64,000 bases of DNA from Neorhizobium vignae (GTDB lineage Bacteria > Pseudomonadota > Alphaproteobacteria > Rhizobiales > Rhizobiaceae), in NCBI RefSeq assembly GCF_000732195.1, contig NZ_JNNU01000004.1:372001-436000 (forward strand), given 5' to 3'. The number at the start of each line of letters is the position of its first letter. The first letter of the stretch is position 1. Positions 9,116 to 18,827 of the stretch are shown piece by piece. Below the pieces are notes generated by a model. It was not told the origin of the DNA. It did not search any database and worked only from the letters and a program-made list of their open reading frames with translations. The position numbers and the translations under genes are program-made.

Positions 9116-9173
9116 CTCGCCCACCTTAGGTTGGCAGAATTCATAACGCCGGGAAACGGCATCCGGCAATAGA

Positions 9174-9202
9174 ATAATTCAAGTAAATTATCTTATTGAC
9201 AA
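9174..9202 (-). promoter_or_regulatory. Promoter candidate for the ROK-PIG-L-EamA operon and likely operator zone
   Basis: Reading the minus strand, TTGTCA, a 17-bp spacer and AATTAT lie about 60 bp before the chosen ROK start. On the plus strand the same spot reads TTGACA (9196-9201), without a clear -10. The AT-rich stretch 9170-9202 contains imperfect inverted repeats (TCAAGTAA and TTATTGA) in an otherwise GC-rich 259-bp divergent spacer. That makes it the natural place for ROK binding. A small GGGAG/CTCCC hairpin lies at 9262-9277. Confidence 0.4.
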
Positions 9203-9374
9203 ACGACCTTACTCAGGAAAGCGTAAGGGGAAGGCTGGGGCAATGCGCCGCAGTGCTTGAAGGGAGGTTCGTCTCCCGAAACCAATAAACGCGTCGGGCC
9301 GCAGGTCGCGTCCGAATGCAGGGAACAATCAGACCCCAAGACCGGTGCACCCGGCGGGGCAAATGGAGGCTCAC

Positions 9375-10628
9375 ATGCGCAAGGCAACTTTGTTCGCCGG
9401 ACTCGTCGCCGGTTTCAGCACATTCGCATTCAATGCCGCGCAGGCGGTCGAAATCGAATACTGGCAGTATGTCTTCGACACGCGCGTGAAGGCGATGGAC
9501 CAGTTGATCGCCGAGTTCCAGAAGGCCAATCCGGGCATTACCGTCAAGCAGGTCACCTTCCCCTATGCCGACTACCAGACGCGCGTGATCGCCGCCAACA
9601 TGGCCGGCAACGCGCCGGACGTCATGCAGCTCTTCTACGGCTGGCTCGACAAGTTCGTCGCCGGCGGCCTTCTTGCCCCACTGCCGAAGGACGCTTTCCC
9701 GCATGACAAGATCGAGAAGGACTTCTTCCCGATCGTTTCGGCCATGAAGCGCGACGGCGAATATTACGGCCTGCCGACCGCCGTGCGCTCGCTCGCCCTG
9801 TTCTACAACAAGAAACTCTTCACCGAAGCCGGCCTTGACCCGAACAACCCGCCGAAGACGCTCGATGAATTTGTCGCCGCCGGCCAGAAGATCGCCAAGC
9901 TCGACGGCTCGGGCAATATCGTGGTTGCCGGCTCGACGGTCGACATGGGCGGCCAGGATCACCAGTGGTGGCGCGAAGTGCTGATCCGCCAGTTCGGCGG
10001 CGAGCCCTACAAGGACGGCGACACCAAGGTCAATTACAACAACGAGGCGGGCCTCAAGGCGCTCAACTTCTACACCAGCCTGCAGCTTGAAAAGAAGATC
10101 GGCAAGGCAGGCTTCATGGACGAAGGCCAGGCCGCCTTCCGCGGCGGCAAGGCCGGCATGACGATCGACGGGACCTTCCGCCTCGGCTCGTTCAAATCCA
10201 TCAAGGACTTCGAATGGGGAGTGACCGAACTGCCGGCAAATGCGCAAGGCGTGCGCTCCAACTATGCGAGCTATTTCGCCAACGGCATCAGCGCCAAGAC
10301 CAAGGGCGAAGAACTGGAAGCTTCCAAGAAGTTCCTTGCCTACATCACCTCGCCTGCCGCCATGGAGATCTGGCTGAAGACGGTCGGCGAGCTGCCGGCG
10401 CTGCGTTCTGCCGCGCTCACGGACGCCAACCTGAAGGACCCGATCTACGCGCCGTTCCTGAAAGGGCTGGAATACGCCCATACGACGCTCTTCAAGGATG
10501 AGCAGGGCCAGCGCCAGAACGCCATCGACATGGTCAATCGCGTGCTGCTCGAAGGTCAGTCGACCAAGGATTCGCTCGCTCAGGCCGCCGAAGCCGAGCA
10601 GGAAATGATCGACGCGGCCAAGCCGTAA
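9375..10628 (+). CDS. CUT1-type sugar ABC transporter, substrate-binding protein
   Basis: The product is a secreted solute-binding protein of 417 residues. A Sec signal peptide (MRKATLFAGLVAGFST, cleavage after AAQA) precedes a family 1 extracellular solute-binding domain (EIEYWQYVFDTR, FQKANPGITVKQVTFPY, GNAPDVMQLFYG). Such proteins bind mono-, di- or oligosaccharides or sugar derivatives in the periplasm. GGAGG lies five bases before the ATG at 9375; an earlier ATG at 9345 lacks such a site. It heads the operon SBP, two permeases, lyase, ATPase, PfkB kinase. Confidence 0.92.
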   Translation: MRKATLFAGLVAGFSTFAFNAAQAVEIEYWQYVFDTRVKAMDQLIAEFQKANPGITVKQVTFPYADYQTRVIAANMAGNAPDVMQLFYGWLDKFVAGGLLAPLPKDAFPHDKIEKDFFPIVSAMKRDGEYYGLPTAVRSLALFYNKKLFTEAGLDPNNPPKTLDEFVAAGQKIAKLDGSGNIVVAGSTVDMGGQDHQWWREVLIRQFGGEPYKDGDTKVNYNNEAGLKALNFYTSLQLEKKIGKAGFMDEGQAAFRGGKAGMTIDGTFRLGSFKSIKDFEWGVTELPANAQGVRSNYASYFANGISAKTKGEELEASKKFLAYITSPAAMEIWLKTVGELPALRSAALTDANLKDPIYAPFLKGLEYAHTTLFKDEQGQRQNAIDMVNRVLLEGQSTKDSLAQAAEAEQEMIDAAKP

Positions 10629-10657
10629 TCCCTTGATGCAGCCGAGTGGAGCCGGTC

Positions 10658-11593
10658 ATGGCAGCGATTGAACAACAGGGGGCGGCATCCGGCCGCCCCG
10701 GCTCCGGTGGCGGACTGTCCATGCGGACGAAACGGCTCCTCTGGGTCTGGAGCTTTCTGGCGGTACCGATCCTGTTCTACACGATCATCCGCTTCTATCC
10801 GACCTTTCAGGCCTTCTACCTGTCGCTCACAAGCTGGGACCTGGTGCGGCCGCCGAAGCTCGTGTGGTTCGCCAACTATATCAAGCTCTTCAAGGACCCG
10901 CAGTTCTGGAAGGTGTTCAAGAACACGTTCACCTACCTGATCATCGGTACACCGATCAGCCTCGTGCTCGCTTTTACGATCGCCTTTTTCCTCGATCGCG
11001 TCCGCTTCATGCACAATTTCATCCGGGCGCTGTATTTCCTGCCCTTCCTGACCACGGCGGCGGCGATGGCCTGGGTCTGGCGCTGGTTCTACCAGCCGCC
11101 GCCGATCGGCGTCATCAACGACGTATTCGGCATGCTCGGCATTCCGCAGCAGCCGTTCATCCGTTCGACCGACCAGGCGCTGTTCTCGATCATGGTGACG
11201 GCGATCTGGGCCGGCCTCGGTTTCCAGATCATCATCTTCATGGCGGGCCTGCGCGCCATTCCGGGCACGTTCTACGAAGCGGCCCGCATCGACGGCCTCG
11301 GCGAATGGGCGATCCTGCGCAAGATCACCCTGCCGCTCCTGAAGCCCACCACCGTCTTCCTCGTGGTGTTCTCGTCGATCGGCTTCCTGCGCATCTTCGA
11401 CCAGGTCTACAACATGACCACCAACGATCCCGGCGGACCGCTCGGATCGACCAAGCCGCTGGTTCTGATGATCTACCAGACCGCCTTCAACTCCTATGCG
11501 ATGGGTTACGCGGCGGCGCAGACGGTGGTGCTGTTCACCATCCTGCTGATCGTCTCACTGCTGCAGCTCTGGATCCTGAGGGAAAAGAAATGA
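10658..11593 (+). CDS. Sugar ABC transporter permease (MalF/UgpA type)
   Basis: This is a 311-residue inner-membrane protein with six hydrophobic spans. The binding-protein-dependent permease loop EAARIDGLGEWAILRKITLP contacts the ATPase. The ATG at 10658 has GGAG upstream; a GTG four codons earlier is possible. It pairs with the next permease, whose start overlaps its stop (ATGA). Confidence 0.93.
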   Translation: MAAIEQQGAASGRPGSGGGLSMRTKRLLWVWSFLAVPILFYTIIRFYPTFQAFYLSLTSWDLVRPPKLVWFANYIKLFKDPQFWKVFKNTFTYLIIGTPISLVLAFTIAFFLDRVRFMHNFIRALYFLPFLTTAAAMAWVWRWFYQPPPIGVINDVFGMLGIPQQPFIRSTDQALFSIMVTAIWAGLGFQIIIFMAGLRAIPGTFYEAARIDGLGEWAILRKITLPLLKPTTVFLVVFSSIGFLRIFDQVYNMTTNDPGGPLGSTKPLVLMIYQTAFNSYAMGYAAAQTVVLFTILLIVSLLQLWILREKK

Positions 11594-12432
11594 GCGAAGC
11601 CACTCGCCTCAGCCACGGCAGGATCCGCCCCGGCCTGATCGTCACCTGGACCGTGCTGTTCATCGGCGGCCTGATCATGATCTCCCCGCTCGCCTTCATG
11701 TTCTCGACGTCGCTGAAGACCGCCGACCAGATCTATGACCTGCGCCTCATCCCGGCCGCGCCGACGCTGGCGAACTATATCTCGGTGCTTGCCGACGGAC
11801 GGTTCATGCGCTGGTTCTTCAACTCGACGCTGATCGCCGTCCTCGTCACCGTGTCGAACTGCTTCTTCGACAGCCTGGTCGGCTACACGCTCGCCAAGTT
11901 CGAGTTCCGCGGGCGCTATTTCATCTTCATCGCGATCCTCTCGACGCTGATGATCCCGACCGAGATGCTGGTCATCCCGTGGTACCTGATGTCGAGCCAG
12001 CTCGGCTGGCTGGACAGCTACTGGGGGATCATGTTCCCCGGCATGATGACCGCCTTCGGCACTTTCCTGATGAAGCAGTTCTTCGAAACCGTGCCGAACG
12101 ACTTCATCGAGGCGGCGCGCGTCGACGGGCTCAACGAATTCCAGATCTGGTGGAAGGTGGCTCTGCCGCTGGTGACGCCGGCGCTTTCGGCGCTCGCCAT
12201 CTTTACCTTCCTCGGCAACTGGACGGCGTTCTTCTGGCCGCTGATCGTCACCACCAGCAAGGAACTCTATACGCTGCCGGTCGGGCTTTCGAGCTTCGCG
12301 GTCGAGCAGTCCATCCAGTGGGAAATGATCATGACGGGGGCGGCGATCGCTACCCTTCCCACTCTTCTCGTCTTCCTCGTCCTGCAGCGCTACATCGTCC
12401 GCGGTGTGATGCTGGCGGGCCTGAAAGGATAA
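11590..12432 (+). CDS. Sugar ABC transporter permease (MalG/UgpE type)
   Basis: The 280-residue inner-membrane protein has six spans and the EAA loop EAARVDGLNEFQIWWKVALP. Its ATG overlaps the stop of the MalF-type permease (ATGA), so the two are made together. Together with that permease and the ATPase at 13951 it forms one CUT1 importer. The lyase gene lies between the permease and the ATPase, implying that its product acts on the imported compound. Confidence 0.93.
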   Translation: MSEATRLSHGRIRPGLIVTWTVLFIGGLIMISPLAFMFSTSLKTADQIYDLRLIPAAPTLANYISVLADGRFMRWFFNSTLIAVLVTVSNCFFDSLVGYTLAKFEFRGRYFIFIAILSTLMIPTEMLVIPWYLMSSQLGWLDSYWGIMFPGMMTAFGTFLMKQFFETVPNDFIEAARVDGLNEFQIWWKVALPLVTPALSALAIFTFLGNWTAFFWPLIVTTSKELYTLPVGLSSFAVEQSIQWEMIMTGAAIATLPTLLVFLVLQRYIVRGVMLAGLKG

Positions 12433-12436
12433 AGCC

Positions 12437-13951
12437 ATGGCGGACATCAACCCGCGCCTTTCCGACACCAGCACGTTCCCCGATCCGGTCTACAAGGAAA
12501 CCGTGCTCAGGCCGCTCTTCGACGGCGCCAAGAGCCATCACGTCGATGGCTTCCGCCGGATCGACCGCGCCCATCTCGTGATGCTCGTCGAGACCGGCAT
12601 CCTCGACAAGGATCTGGCGGCCAAGATCGCCGGCGCATTGGAGGCGATCGACACGGAAATCGATCCGTCCCAGCTCGCCTATACCGGCGAGGTGGAGGAC
12701 TTCTTCTTCCTGATCGAGAAGGAGCTGAAAGCCCGCATCGGCGTCGATATCGCCGGCCGGCTGCATACCGCCCGGTCGCGCAACGACATCGACCACACGC
12801 TGTTCAAGCTCGGCCTGAAGGAGAAGATCGACGCGCTGATGGGCAAGGCCCGCAATCTGCTCGCCGTGATGATCGATGCCGCGGAGCGCGAGAAGGCGAC
12901 GCTGATCGTTGCCTATACCCACGGCCAGCCGGCCCAGCCGACCACGTTCGGGCACTATCTCTCGGCCGCGATCGAGGTGCTGATCCGCGATATCGAGCGG
13001 TTCGCCGAAGCTCGAAAAATCGTCGACCTGTCGCCGATGGGCGCTGCGGCGATCACCACGTCCGGCTTCCCGATCGACCGCGCCCGCGTTGCCGAACTGC
13101 TCGGTTTCTCCGCGCCGCTGCGCAACTCCTATAGCTGTATCGCAGCCGTGGACTACACGACCTCGACCTATTCGGCGATCGAGCTGATGTTCCTGCATCT
13201 CGGCCGGCTCATCCAGGACTTCCAGTTCTGGACAAGTTTCGAGGTCGGGCAGATCTACGTGCCGAACGCGCTGGTGCAGATCTCCTCGATCATGCCGCAG
13301 AAGCGCAATCCGGTGCCGATCGAACACCTGCGCCACCTCGCCAGCCAGACGATGGGCCGGGCGCGCACGGTTCTCGACGTGATGCACAACACGCCGTTTA
13401 CCGACATGAACGACAGCGAGGGCGAAACGCAGGGCATGGGCTACGAGGCGTTTGCCTCCGCCGGTCGGGTGCTTGATCTGCTCGCCGCGTTGATCAGCCA
13501 GATCAGCATCGATCCGGAGCGCGTCGACCAGAATATCCGCCGGTCCTGCATCACCATTACCGAGCTTGCCGACTCGCTGGTTCGCATCGAGGGCCTGTCC
13601 TTCCGCGAGGCGCACGAGATTGCCGCAGCAACGGCCAAGAGCGTCGTCGCAGCCAAGGGCGACCTGCCGAATGATGGCTACGAACCCTTCCTCAAGGCGT
13701 TCGAACATTCGGCCGGCCGTAAGCCTTCGGTCGACCTCCAGAAATTCAGGCAAATCGTTTCGCCCGAGCATTTCGTCGCCGTGCGCGCCCGTTTCGGCGG
13801 TCCCGCGCCGGAGCCGATGAAGGCTGCGATAACAGCCTATCGCGACAAGCTCGCCGCCTTCGAGGCCGAAGCCAGAAAAGCTGCGGACCATGAGGCGAAG
13901 GCCGCGGCCGAACTGAACCAGAAATTCACCGCCCTGACGGGAGCCCGCTGA
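12437..13951 (+). CDS. Argininosuccinate lyase / aspartase superfamily lyase, probably catabolic
   Basis: The 504-residue protein belongs to the fumarase/aspartase superfamily and is nearest to argininosuccinate lyase. It contains [10 protein letters not shown], the TH...QP motif [15 protein letters not shown] holding the catalytic His, and the mobile loop [10 protein letters not shown] with the catalytic Ser. Members cleave a C-N or C-O bond by anti elimination, usually releasing fumarate. The stretch corresponding to GALAG of true ArgH reads GAAAITTSG here, so the amine-binding pocket differs. It sits between the permease and the ATPase of a sugar ABC transporter, opposite a PIG-L deacetylase, and 4 bp after the permease stop. 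I infer cleavage of an imported succinyl- or malyl-type conjugate rather than arginine biosynthesis. EDDS lyase is a known relative with similar use. Confidence 0.85.
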   Translation: MADINPRLSDTSTFPDPVYKETVLRPLFDGAKSHHVDGFRRIDRAHLVMLVETGILDKDLAAKIAGALEAIDTEIDPSQLAYTGEVEDFFFLIEKELKARIGVDIAGRLHTARSRNDIDHTLFKLGLKEKIDALMGKARNLLAVMIDAAEREKATLIVAYTHGQPAQPTTFGHYLSAAIEVLIRDIERFAEARKIVDLSPMGAAAITTSGFPIDRARVAELLGFSAPLRNSYSCIAAVDYTTSTYSAIELMFLHLGRLIQDFQFWTSFEVGQIYVPNALVQISSIMPQKRNPVPIEHLRHLASQTMGRARTVLDVMHNTPFTDMNDSEGETQGMGYEAFASAGRVLDLLAALISQISIDPERVDQNIRRSCITITELADSLVRIEGLSFREAHEIAAATAKSVVAAKGDLPNDGYEPFLKAFEHSAGRKPSVDLQKFRQIVSPEHFVAVRARFGGPAPEPMKAAITAYRDKLAAFEAEARKAADHEAKAAAELNQKFTALTGAR

Positions 13952-14991
13952 TGGCGACGATCGAACTTGAAAAACTGGTGAAGCGTTACGGCAAGGTCGA
14001 GGCCGTCAAGGGCATCGACCTCCAGATCGCCGACGGCGAATTCGTCGTCTTCGTCGGCCCGTCGGGCTGCGGCAAGTCGACGACTTTGCGGATGATCGCA
14101 GGGCTGGAGGAAATCTCCGGCGGCACGCTGAAGATCGGCTCGGAAGTGGTCAACGAACGCGAGCCGAAGCAGCGCAACATCGCCATGGTGTTCCAGAACT
14201 ATGCGATCTATCCGCATATGACGGTGCGCCAGAATATCGGTTTCGGCCTCTATACGGCGAAGCTCGACAAGGCCGAGAAGGACAAGCGGATCGAGGCGGC
14301 CGGCAAGATCCTCGGCCTCGAAGCCCTGCTCGACCGCCGGCCCGCCGCCCTTTCCGGTGGCCAGCGCCAGCGTGTCGCGATCGGCCGCGCCATGGTGCGC
14401 GATCCGTCCGCCTTCCTGTTCGATGAGCCGCTTTCCAACCTCGACGCCCAGCTTCGCGCGCAGATGCGCATCGAGATCAAGCGGCTGCACCAGCGGCTGA
14501 AGACCACCACCGTCTACGTTACCCACGACCAGATCGAGGCCATGACCATGGCCGACCGGATCGTGGTGATGAAGGACGGCGTCATCCTGCAGGTCGGCAC
14601 GCCTTCGGAACTCTACGATGCCCCGGTCGACGTGTTCACCGCCCGCTTCATCGGCAGCCCGTCGATGAATCTCGTGCGCGGCCGCCGGAAGGGGTCGGGC
14701 GTGGAAATGGCGCCGGGCGGCGATATCCTGATCGGCGTGCGTCCGCACGACCTGATCGCCCATGCGGCGGTCTCCGGCAGAGGTGGTTTCACGGTGACCG
14801 GCACGGTCTCCGCCGTCGAACCCTTGGGGCCTGAAACCTTGGTGCACCTGGATGTTGCCGATACCCCGATCATCGCGACCGTGCGTGAAAAATTCGTGCC
14901 GGCGGTCGGAGCCGAGCTTACCTGCGAAGCCGCGCCGGGCGATCTCTACCTCTTCGATGCCAGCACAGAGAGATTTCTGGGCCGTTCATGA
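13951..14991 (+). CDS. CUT1 ABC transporter ATP-binding protein (UgpC/MalK type)
   Basis: This is a 346-residue ATPase with Walker [11 protein letters not shown]-loop [10 protein letters not shown], signature [14 protein letters not shown], Walker [13 protein letters not shown] and switch His in [11 protein letters not shown]-terminal MalK-like regulatory domain (TOBE, about 240-346) follows. It powers the importer encoded upstream. The ATG overlaps the lyase stop by one base (TGATG), and its own stop overlaps the pfkB start. Confidence 0.95.
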   Translation: MATIELEKLVKRYGKVEAVKGIDLQIADGEFVVFVGPSGCGKSTTLRMIAGLEEISGGTLKIGSEVVNEREPKQRNIAMVFQNYAIYPHMTVRQNIGFGLYTAKLDKAEKDKRIEAAGKILGLEALLDRRPAALSGGQRQRVAIGRAMVRDPSAFLFDEPLSNLDAQLRAQMRIEIKRLHQRLKTTTVYVTHDQIEAMTMADRIVVMKDGVILQVGTPSELYDAPVDVFTARFIGSPSMNLVRGRRKGSGVEMAPGGDILIGVRPHDLIAHAAVSGRGGFTVTGTVSAVEPLGPETLVHLDVADTPIIATVREKFVPAVGAELTCEAAPGDLYLFDASTERFLGRS

Positions 14992-15887
14992 TGACGCATG
15001 CAGAGACCCGATCCGCGGTGCTCAGCATCGGCCGGATCTATTGCGACCTGATCTTCACGGGCCTTGGCCACCTGCCGGTGCTCGGGCGTGAGATCTATGC
15101 CAGCGGCATGGAGATCGCCGCCGGTGGCGGTGCCTTCATCGCGGCTGCCCATCTTGCCCATGCGGGCCGCAAGGTGGCGCTTGCCGCCCGGCTCGGCACG
15201 GATTCGCTGTCATCAGGCGTCGAAGAACAGATCCGGGACAGCGGCGTCGACCTGCGTTTCATCGAACATGCGGAAGATGCAGGGCCGCAGGTGACGGTTG
15301 CGGCCGTGGTCGGCCAGGACCGCGCCTTCCTCACCCGCCGCGCCGGGCCTGCGCTTCCCGCGACACTCGAAGCCGCTCTCGACTGGAACGAAGCGTGCCA
15401 CCTGCACATCGCCGAATATGCGACGCTGCACGAGATCCCGGATTTGGTTTCCCGCGCCAAGGAAAAGGGCTTGACCGTTTCGCTCGATCCGAGCTGGGAT
15501 GCGACGCTGATCTATGATCGCGGCCTGCTCAAGGCGTGCGAGGGCGTCGATCTGTTCTTGCCCAATCTCGAAGAGGCGGAAGCGATCACCGGATCGGCCG
15601 ATCCGGAAGTCGCGCTCGCCAAGCTGTCGCTCGCCTTTCCGCTGGTTCTGCTGAAGGGTGGTTCTGAAGGCGCCTGGCTGATGTCCAACGGCCGGATGCT
15701 GCATGCGCCGGCTGAGACCGTGCCGGTGATCGACACGACCGGCGCCGGCGATGCCTTTAATGCCGGCTTCATCGATGCCTGGCTGAACGAGGCGTCGGAA
15801 GAAGCCGCCTTGCGTGCCGGTATTCGGTTCGGCAGCCGCGCGGTCCAGGCAGCCGGCGGCGCCAAGCTGCTTGCCAGCAACGATTAG
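14988..15887 (+). CDS. PfkB family carbohydrate kinase
   Basis: The 299-residue kinase has the ribokinase-family fold. It shows an early substrate-binding [15 protein letters not shown] region, and the second PfkB signature [13 protein letters not shown] carries the catalytic Asp. PfkB enzymes phosphorylate sugars, nucleosides or related hydroxyl compounds with ATP. It is the last gene of the ABC-lyase operon, translationally coupled to the ATPase, and presumably phosphorylates the sugar part after lyase and deacetylase action. The stop lies 3 bp from the stop of the opposing ATPase gene. The exact substrate is unknown. Confidence 0.9.
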   Translation: MMTHAETRSAVLSIGRIYCDLIFTGLGHLPVLGREIYASGMEIAAGGGAFIAAAHLAHAGRKVALAARLGTDSLSSGVEEQIRDSGVDLRFIEHAEDAGPQVTVAAVVGQDRAFLTRRAGPALPATLEAALDWNEACHLHIAEYATLHEIPDLVSRAKEKGLTVSLDPSWDATLIYDRGLLKACEGVDLFLPNLEEAEAITGSADPEVALAKLSLAFPLVLLKGGSEGAWLMSNGRMLHAPAETVPVIDTTGAGDAFNAGFIDAWLNEASEEAALRAGIRFGSRAVQAAGGAKLLASND

Positions 15888-15890
15888 GTT

Positions 15891-16892
15891 TCAGACGATC
15901 GCCCGGTCGTTCGCGTCGAAGCGGTGCAGGCTCGCCCTGTCCGGCGTCGCGAACACCACGTCGTCGGGCGCATAGGCGTGTTCGCCGAACAGGCGGACGG
16001 TCAAAAGGCCGGTCGCCTCTGTCTCCAGATAAACGATCGTGTCGGCGCCGAGATGTTCGACGTGAATGACCTTGCCCTTCCAGTCACCGCTTTCGCGCGA
16101 CAGGGCGATATGTTCGGGGCGAACGCCGATCGTCTTGGCGCCTGTATCTCCCAGCTTTTCCGCCGGAATGAAATTCATCTGCGGCGAGCCGATGAAACCG
16201 GCGACGAAGACGTTGGCCGGCTTGTTGTAGAGCTCCATCGGCGAGCCGATCTGCTCGATCGCACCGGCATTAAGAACGACGATCTTGTCGGCGAGCGTCA
16301 TCGCCTCGACCTGGTCGTGGGTGACATAGATCATCGTCGCCTTCAGGCGCCGGTGCAGGCCGGCGATCTCCAGGCGGGTCTGGACGCGGAGCGCCGCATC
16401 GAGGTTAGAGAGCGGTTCGTCGAACAGGAACAGTTTCGGTTCGCGGACGATGGCACGGCCGATCGCGACGCGCTGGCGCTGGCCGCCGGAAAGTTCCGCC
16501 GGACGGCGGGCGAGATAGGGATCAAGCGACAACATGCCGGAGGCCTTGGCGACGCGGGTGTCGATCTCGGCTTTTTCGGTGCCGGCCTGCTTCAGGCCAA
16601 GGCCCATATTGTCCTTGACCGTCAGGTGTGGATACAGCGCGTAGGACTGGAAGACCATGGCGATGCCGCGTTTTGCCGGCGGTGTGGTCGCCATTTCCTG
16701 GCCGTCGATGCGGATCGAGCCGGACGTCGCGTCCTCGAGGCCGGCGATGACCCGCAGCAGCGTGGACTTGCCGCAGCCGGAGGGGCCGACGAAGATCACG
16801 AACTCGCCGTCCTTGACCTCGAGATCGATGCCCTTCAGCACCTCGTTATTGCCGAAGGCCTTGCGGATGGATTTCAGTTGAAGCGAACCCAA
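15891..16892 (-). CDS. CUT1 ABC transporter ATP-binding protein (second system)
   Basis: This 333-residue ATPase has Walker [10 protein letters not shown], signature [14 protein letters not shown], Walker [13 protein letters not shown] and a C-terminal TOBE region. The start is TTG (16890-16892) with AAGGA upstream; no better ATG precedes the conserved MGSLQL-type N-terminus. It is the last gene of the MurQ-like operon and serves the permeases at 17978-19778. Confidence 0.93.
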   Translation of the reverse strand: MGSLQLKSIRKAFGNNEVLKGIDLEVKDGEFVIFVGPSGCGKSTLLRVIAGLEDATSGSIRIDGQEMATTPPAKRGIAMVFQSYALYPHLTVKDNMGLGLKQAGTEKAEIDTRVAKASGMLSLDPYLARRPAELSGGQRQRVAIGRAIVREPKLFLFDEPLSNLDAALRVQTRLEIAGLHRRLKATMIYVTHDQVEAMTLADKIVVLNAGAIEQIGSPMELYNKPANVFVAGFIGSPQMNFIPAEKLGDTGAKTIGVRPEHIALSRESGDWKGKVIHVEHLGADTIVYLETEATGLLTVRLFGEHAYAPDDVVFATPDRASLHRFDANDRAIV

Positions 16893-16916
16893 GGGCGTTT
16901 TCCTTAAACTAGGCTT

Positions 16917-17981
16917 TTACAGGCGGACAGGCGCGCCGGTGCGCACGCTCTCGTCCGCCGCAAGGCAGATGCGCAGCGACTGGACGGCGTCGTTCATGTG
17001 CCGGGTGAGATCGATATTGTCGCGGATGGCTTTCAGCACATAGGCCTGTTCGAGATCGCAGAGTTTCTGGTGATCCGGTTCGCCGGTCATGGCGAGATCC
17101 TCGTCGCGCCGGACGAACTGGCCGTCCGGGCCGGTCTCGGCCGAATGGACGCGGATGACCGAGGTCTTGGTATGCGTATCGATATCGTCGGACTTCGCCT
17201 TGGCATCGACCAGGATCGAGACCGACCCCTTGGGCGACATGACGTCCTTCACGAAGAAGGCCATTTCCGACATCATCGGGCCCCAGCCCGCCTCGTACCA
17301 GCCGACCGAGCCGTCCTCGAAGAGGACCTGCATGTGGCCGTAATTGTACATGTCCGGCGCAACCTCATCGGTCATTCGGAGGCCCATGCCGCGAACTTCG
17401 ACGGCCTTGGCATCGGTGATCTGGCACCAGACGTCGACGTAGTGCACGCCGCAATCGACGATCGGCGAGGTGGTCTGCATCAGCGCCTTGTGCACGTCCC
17501 ATTTAGGCCCCGAGGACTGCTGGTTGAGGTTCATGCGGAAGACGAAGGGCGGGCCGAGCTTTCTCGCTTCCTCGATCAGCCGCATCCAGGAGGGATGGTG
17601 GCGGAGGATATAACCGACCACCAGCTTGCGGCCGTGCTTCTTTGCAGCCGCGACGACGCGTTCGGCATCGGCGACGGTGGTCGCAAGCGGCTTTTCGACG
17701 AAGACGTCGCAGCCGGCCTCGAAGGCCATCACCGCATAGTCGGCGTGGGTATCGGAATAGGTGTTGATCGAGCAGAGGTCCGGCTTTGTCCCGTTCAGCG
17801 CCTGTTCGAAATCGGTGAAGAGCGGATAGGCCTCAAGCCCTGCCGGCAGGTCGCGCTTCGAGCGGTTGACGAGGCCGACGATCTCGAAGCCGGGATTGTC
17901 GTGATAGGCGAGCGCGTGGCTCTTGCCCATGTTGCCGAGACCGGCGACGAGCACGCGGATGGGGCGAGTGGACGATGTCAC
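16917..17981 (-). CDS. Gfo/Idh/MocA family NAD(P)-dependent oxidoreductase
   Basis: The 354-residue protein has an N-terminal Rossmann fold with GLGNMGKSHA (about 13-22), the family EKP motif (VFVEKPLA) and the catalytic-region motif DCGVHYVDVW. Members oxidise or reduce sugars, inositols or amino sugars with NAD(P). The GTG start overlaps the upstream permease stop (GTGA). Inside an amino-sugar uptake operon it probably modifies the imported sugar before entry into the NagA branch. The reaction cannot be named. Confidence 0.9.
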   Translation of the reverse strand: MTSSTRPIRVLVAGLGNMGKSHALAYHDNPGFEIVGLVNRSKRDLPAGLEAYPLFTDFEQALNGTKPDLCSINTYSDTHADYAVMAFEAGCDVFVEKPLATTVADAERVVAAAKKHGRKLVVGYILRHHPSWMRLIEEARKLGPPFVFRMNLNQQSSGPKWDVHKALMQTTSPIVDCGVHYVDVWCQITDAKAVEVRGMGLRMTDEVAPDMYNYGHMQVLFEDGSVGWYEAGWGPMMSEMAFFVKDVMSPKGSVSILVDAKAKSDDIDTHTKTSVIRVHSAETGPDGQFVRRDEDLAMTGEPDHQKLCDLEQAYVLKAIRDNIDLTRHMNDAVQSLRICLAADESVRTGAPVRL

Positions 17982-18817
17982 TTGACGGCTCCGGAGGTGA
18001 TGCCGCGGATCAGTTGCCGCGAGAAGATGACGTAGAGGACCATGACCGGCAGGATCGCCAGCGACAGAGCCGAGAGCACGGCGTTCCAGTTGGTGACGAA
18101 CTGGCCGATGAACATCTGGGCGCCCAGGGTCACCGTCTTGGTCGCCTCGCCGGGGGCGAGGATCAGCGGGAACCAGAGGTCGTTCCAGATCGGGATCATG
18201 GTGAAGACCGCGACCGTCGCCATGGCGGGGCGCACCAGCGGCAGGACGAGGCGGAAGAAGATCGCATATTCGGACAGGCCGTCGATGCGGCCGGCGCTCT
18301 TCAGGTCGTCCGAGACTGTGCGCATGAATTCCGACAGGATGAAGATCGCCAGCGGCAGGCCTTGCGCCGTATAGACCAGGATCAGCGAGGTCAGCGTATT
18401 GACGAGGCCGGCCGCGACCATGCCCTGCAGGATCGCCACCGTGCCCAATCGAATCGGGATCATGATGCCGAGCGCGAGATAGAGCCCCATCAGGGTGTTG
18501 CCGCGGAAGCGGTATTCGGACAGCGCAAAGGCGGCCATAGCGCCGAACAGCAGGACCAGCGCGATCGAGACGACCGTGACGATCAGGCTGTTCTGGAAAT
18601 AACCGATGAAATTGCCCTGGTTCAGCACGGTCTGGTAACCGATCAGGCTGAAGGTCGAGGGGGTTGGCAGGGCCATCGGCTGGCTGAAGATTGCACTGCG
18701 GCTCTTGAACGAATTGACCAGCGTCAGGAACACCGGAAACAGCGCCACCAGCGTGTAGGCGATCAGCGCCAGGTGGATGAAGGCGGCACGGACGGGGGCG
18801 GAGCGGGCTTTCGACAT
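17978..18817 (-). CDS. Sugar ABC transporter permease (MalG type)
   Basis: This is a 279-residue inner-membrane permease with six spans and the EAA-type loop KSAGRIDGLSEYAIFFRLVLP. It is coupled by GTGA overlap to the downstream dehydrogenase and lies 10 bp after the MalF-type gene. It is part of the amino-sugar importer. Confidence 0.93.
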   Translation of the reverse strand: MSKARSAPVRAAFIHLALIAYTLVALFPVFLTLVNSFKSRSAIFSQPMALPTPSTFSLIGYQTVLNQGNFIGYFQNSLIVTVVSIALVLLFGAMAAFALSEYRFRGNTLMGLYLALGIMIPIRLGTVAILQGMVAAGLVNTLTSLILVYTAQGLPLAIFILSEFMRTVSDDLKSAGRIDGLSEYAIFFRLVLPLVRPAMATVAVFTMIPIWNDLWFPLILAPGEATKTVTLGAQMFIGQFVTNWNAVLSALSLAILPVMVLYVIFSRQLIRGITSGAVK

Positions 18818-18827
18818 CGTTTCAGCC

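Noticed and set aside
9116..9169. 18-codon longer ROK start at 9169
   Set aside because: No ribosome site, and it would coincide with the predicted transcription start; the ATG at 9115 has AAGGTGG upstream.
6503..9172. 889-codon open frame on the plus strand opposite PIG-L and ROK genes
   Set aside because: It is antisense to two clearly homologous genes; long antisense frames are expected in GC-rich DNA with strong third-position bias, and the translation shows no family features.
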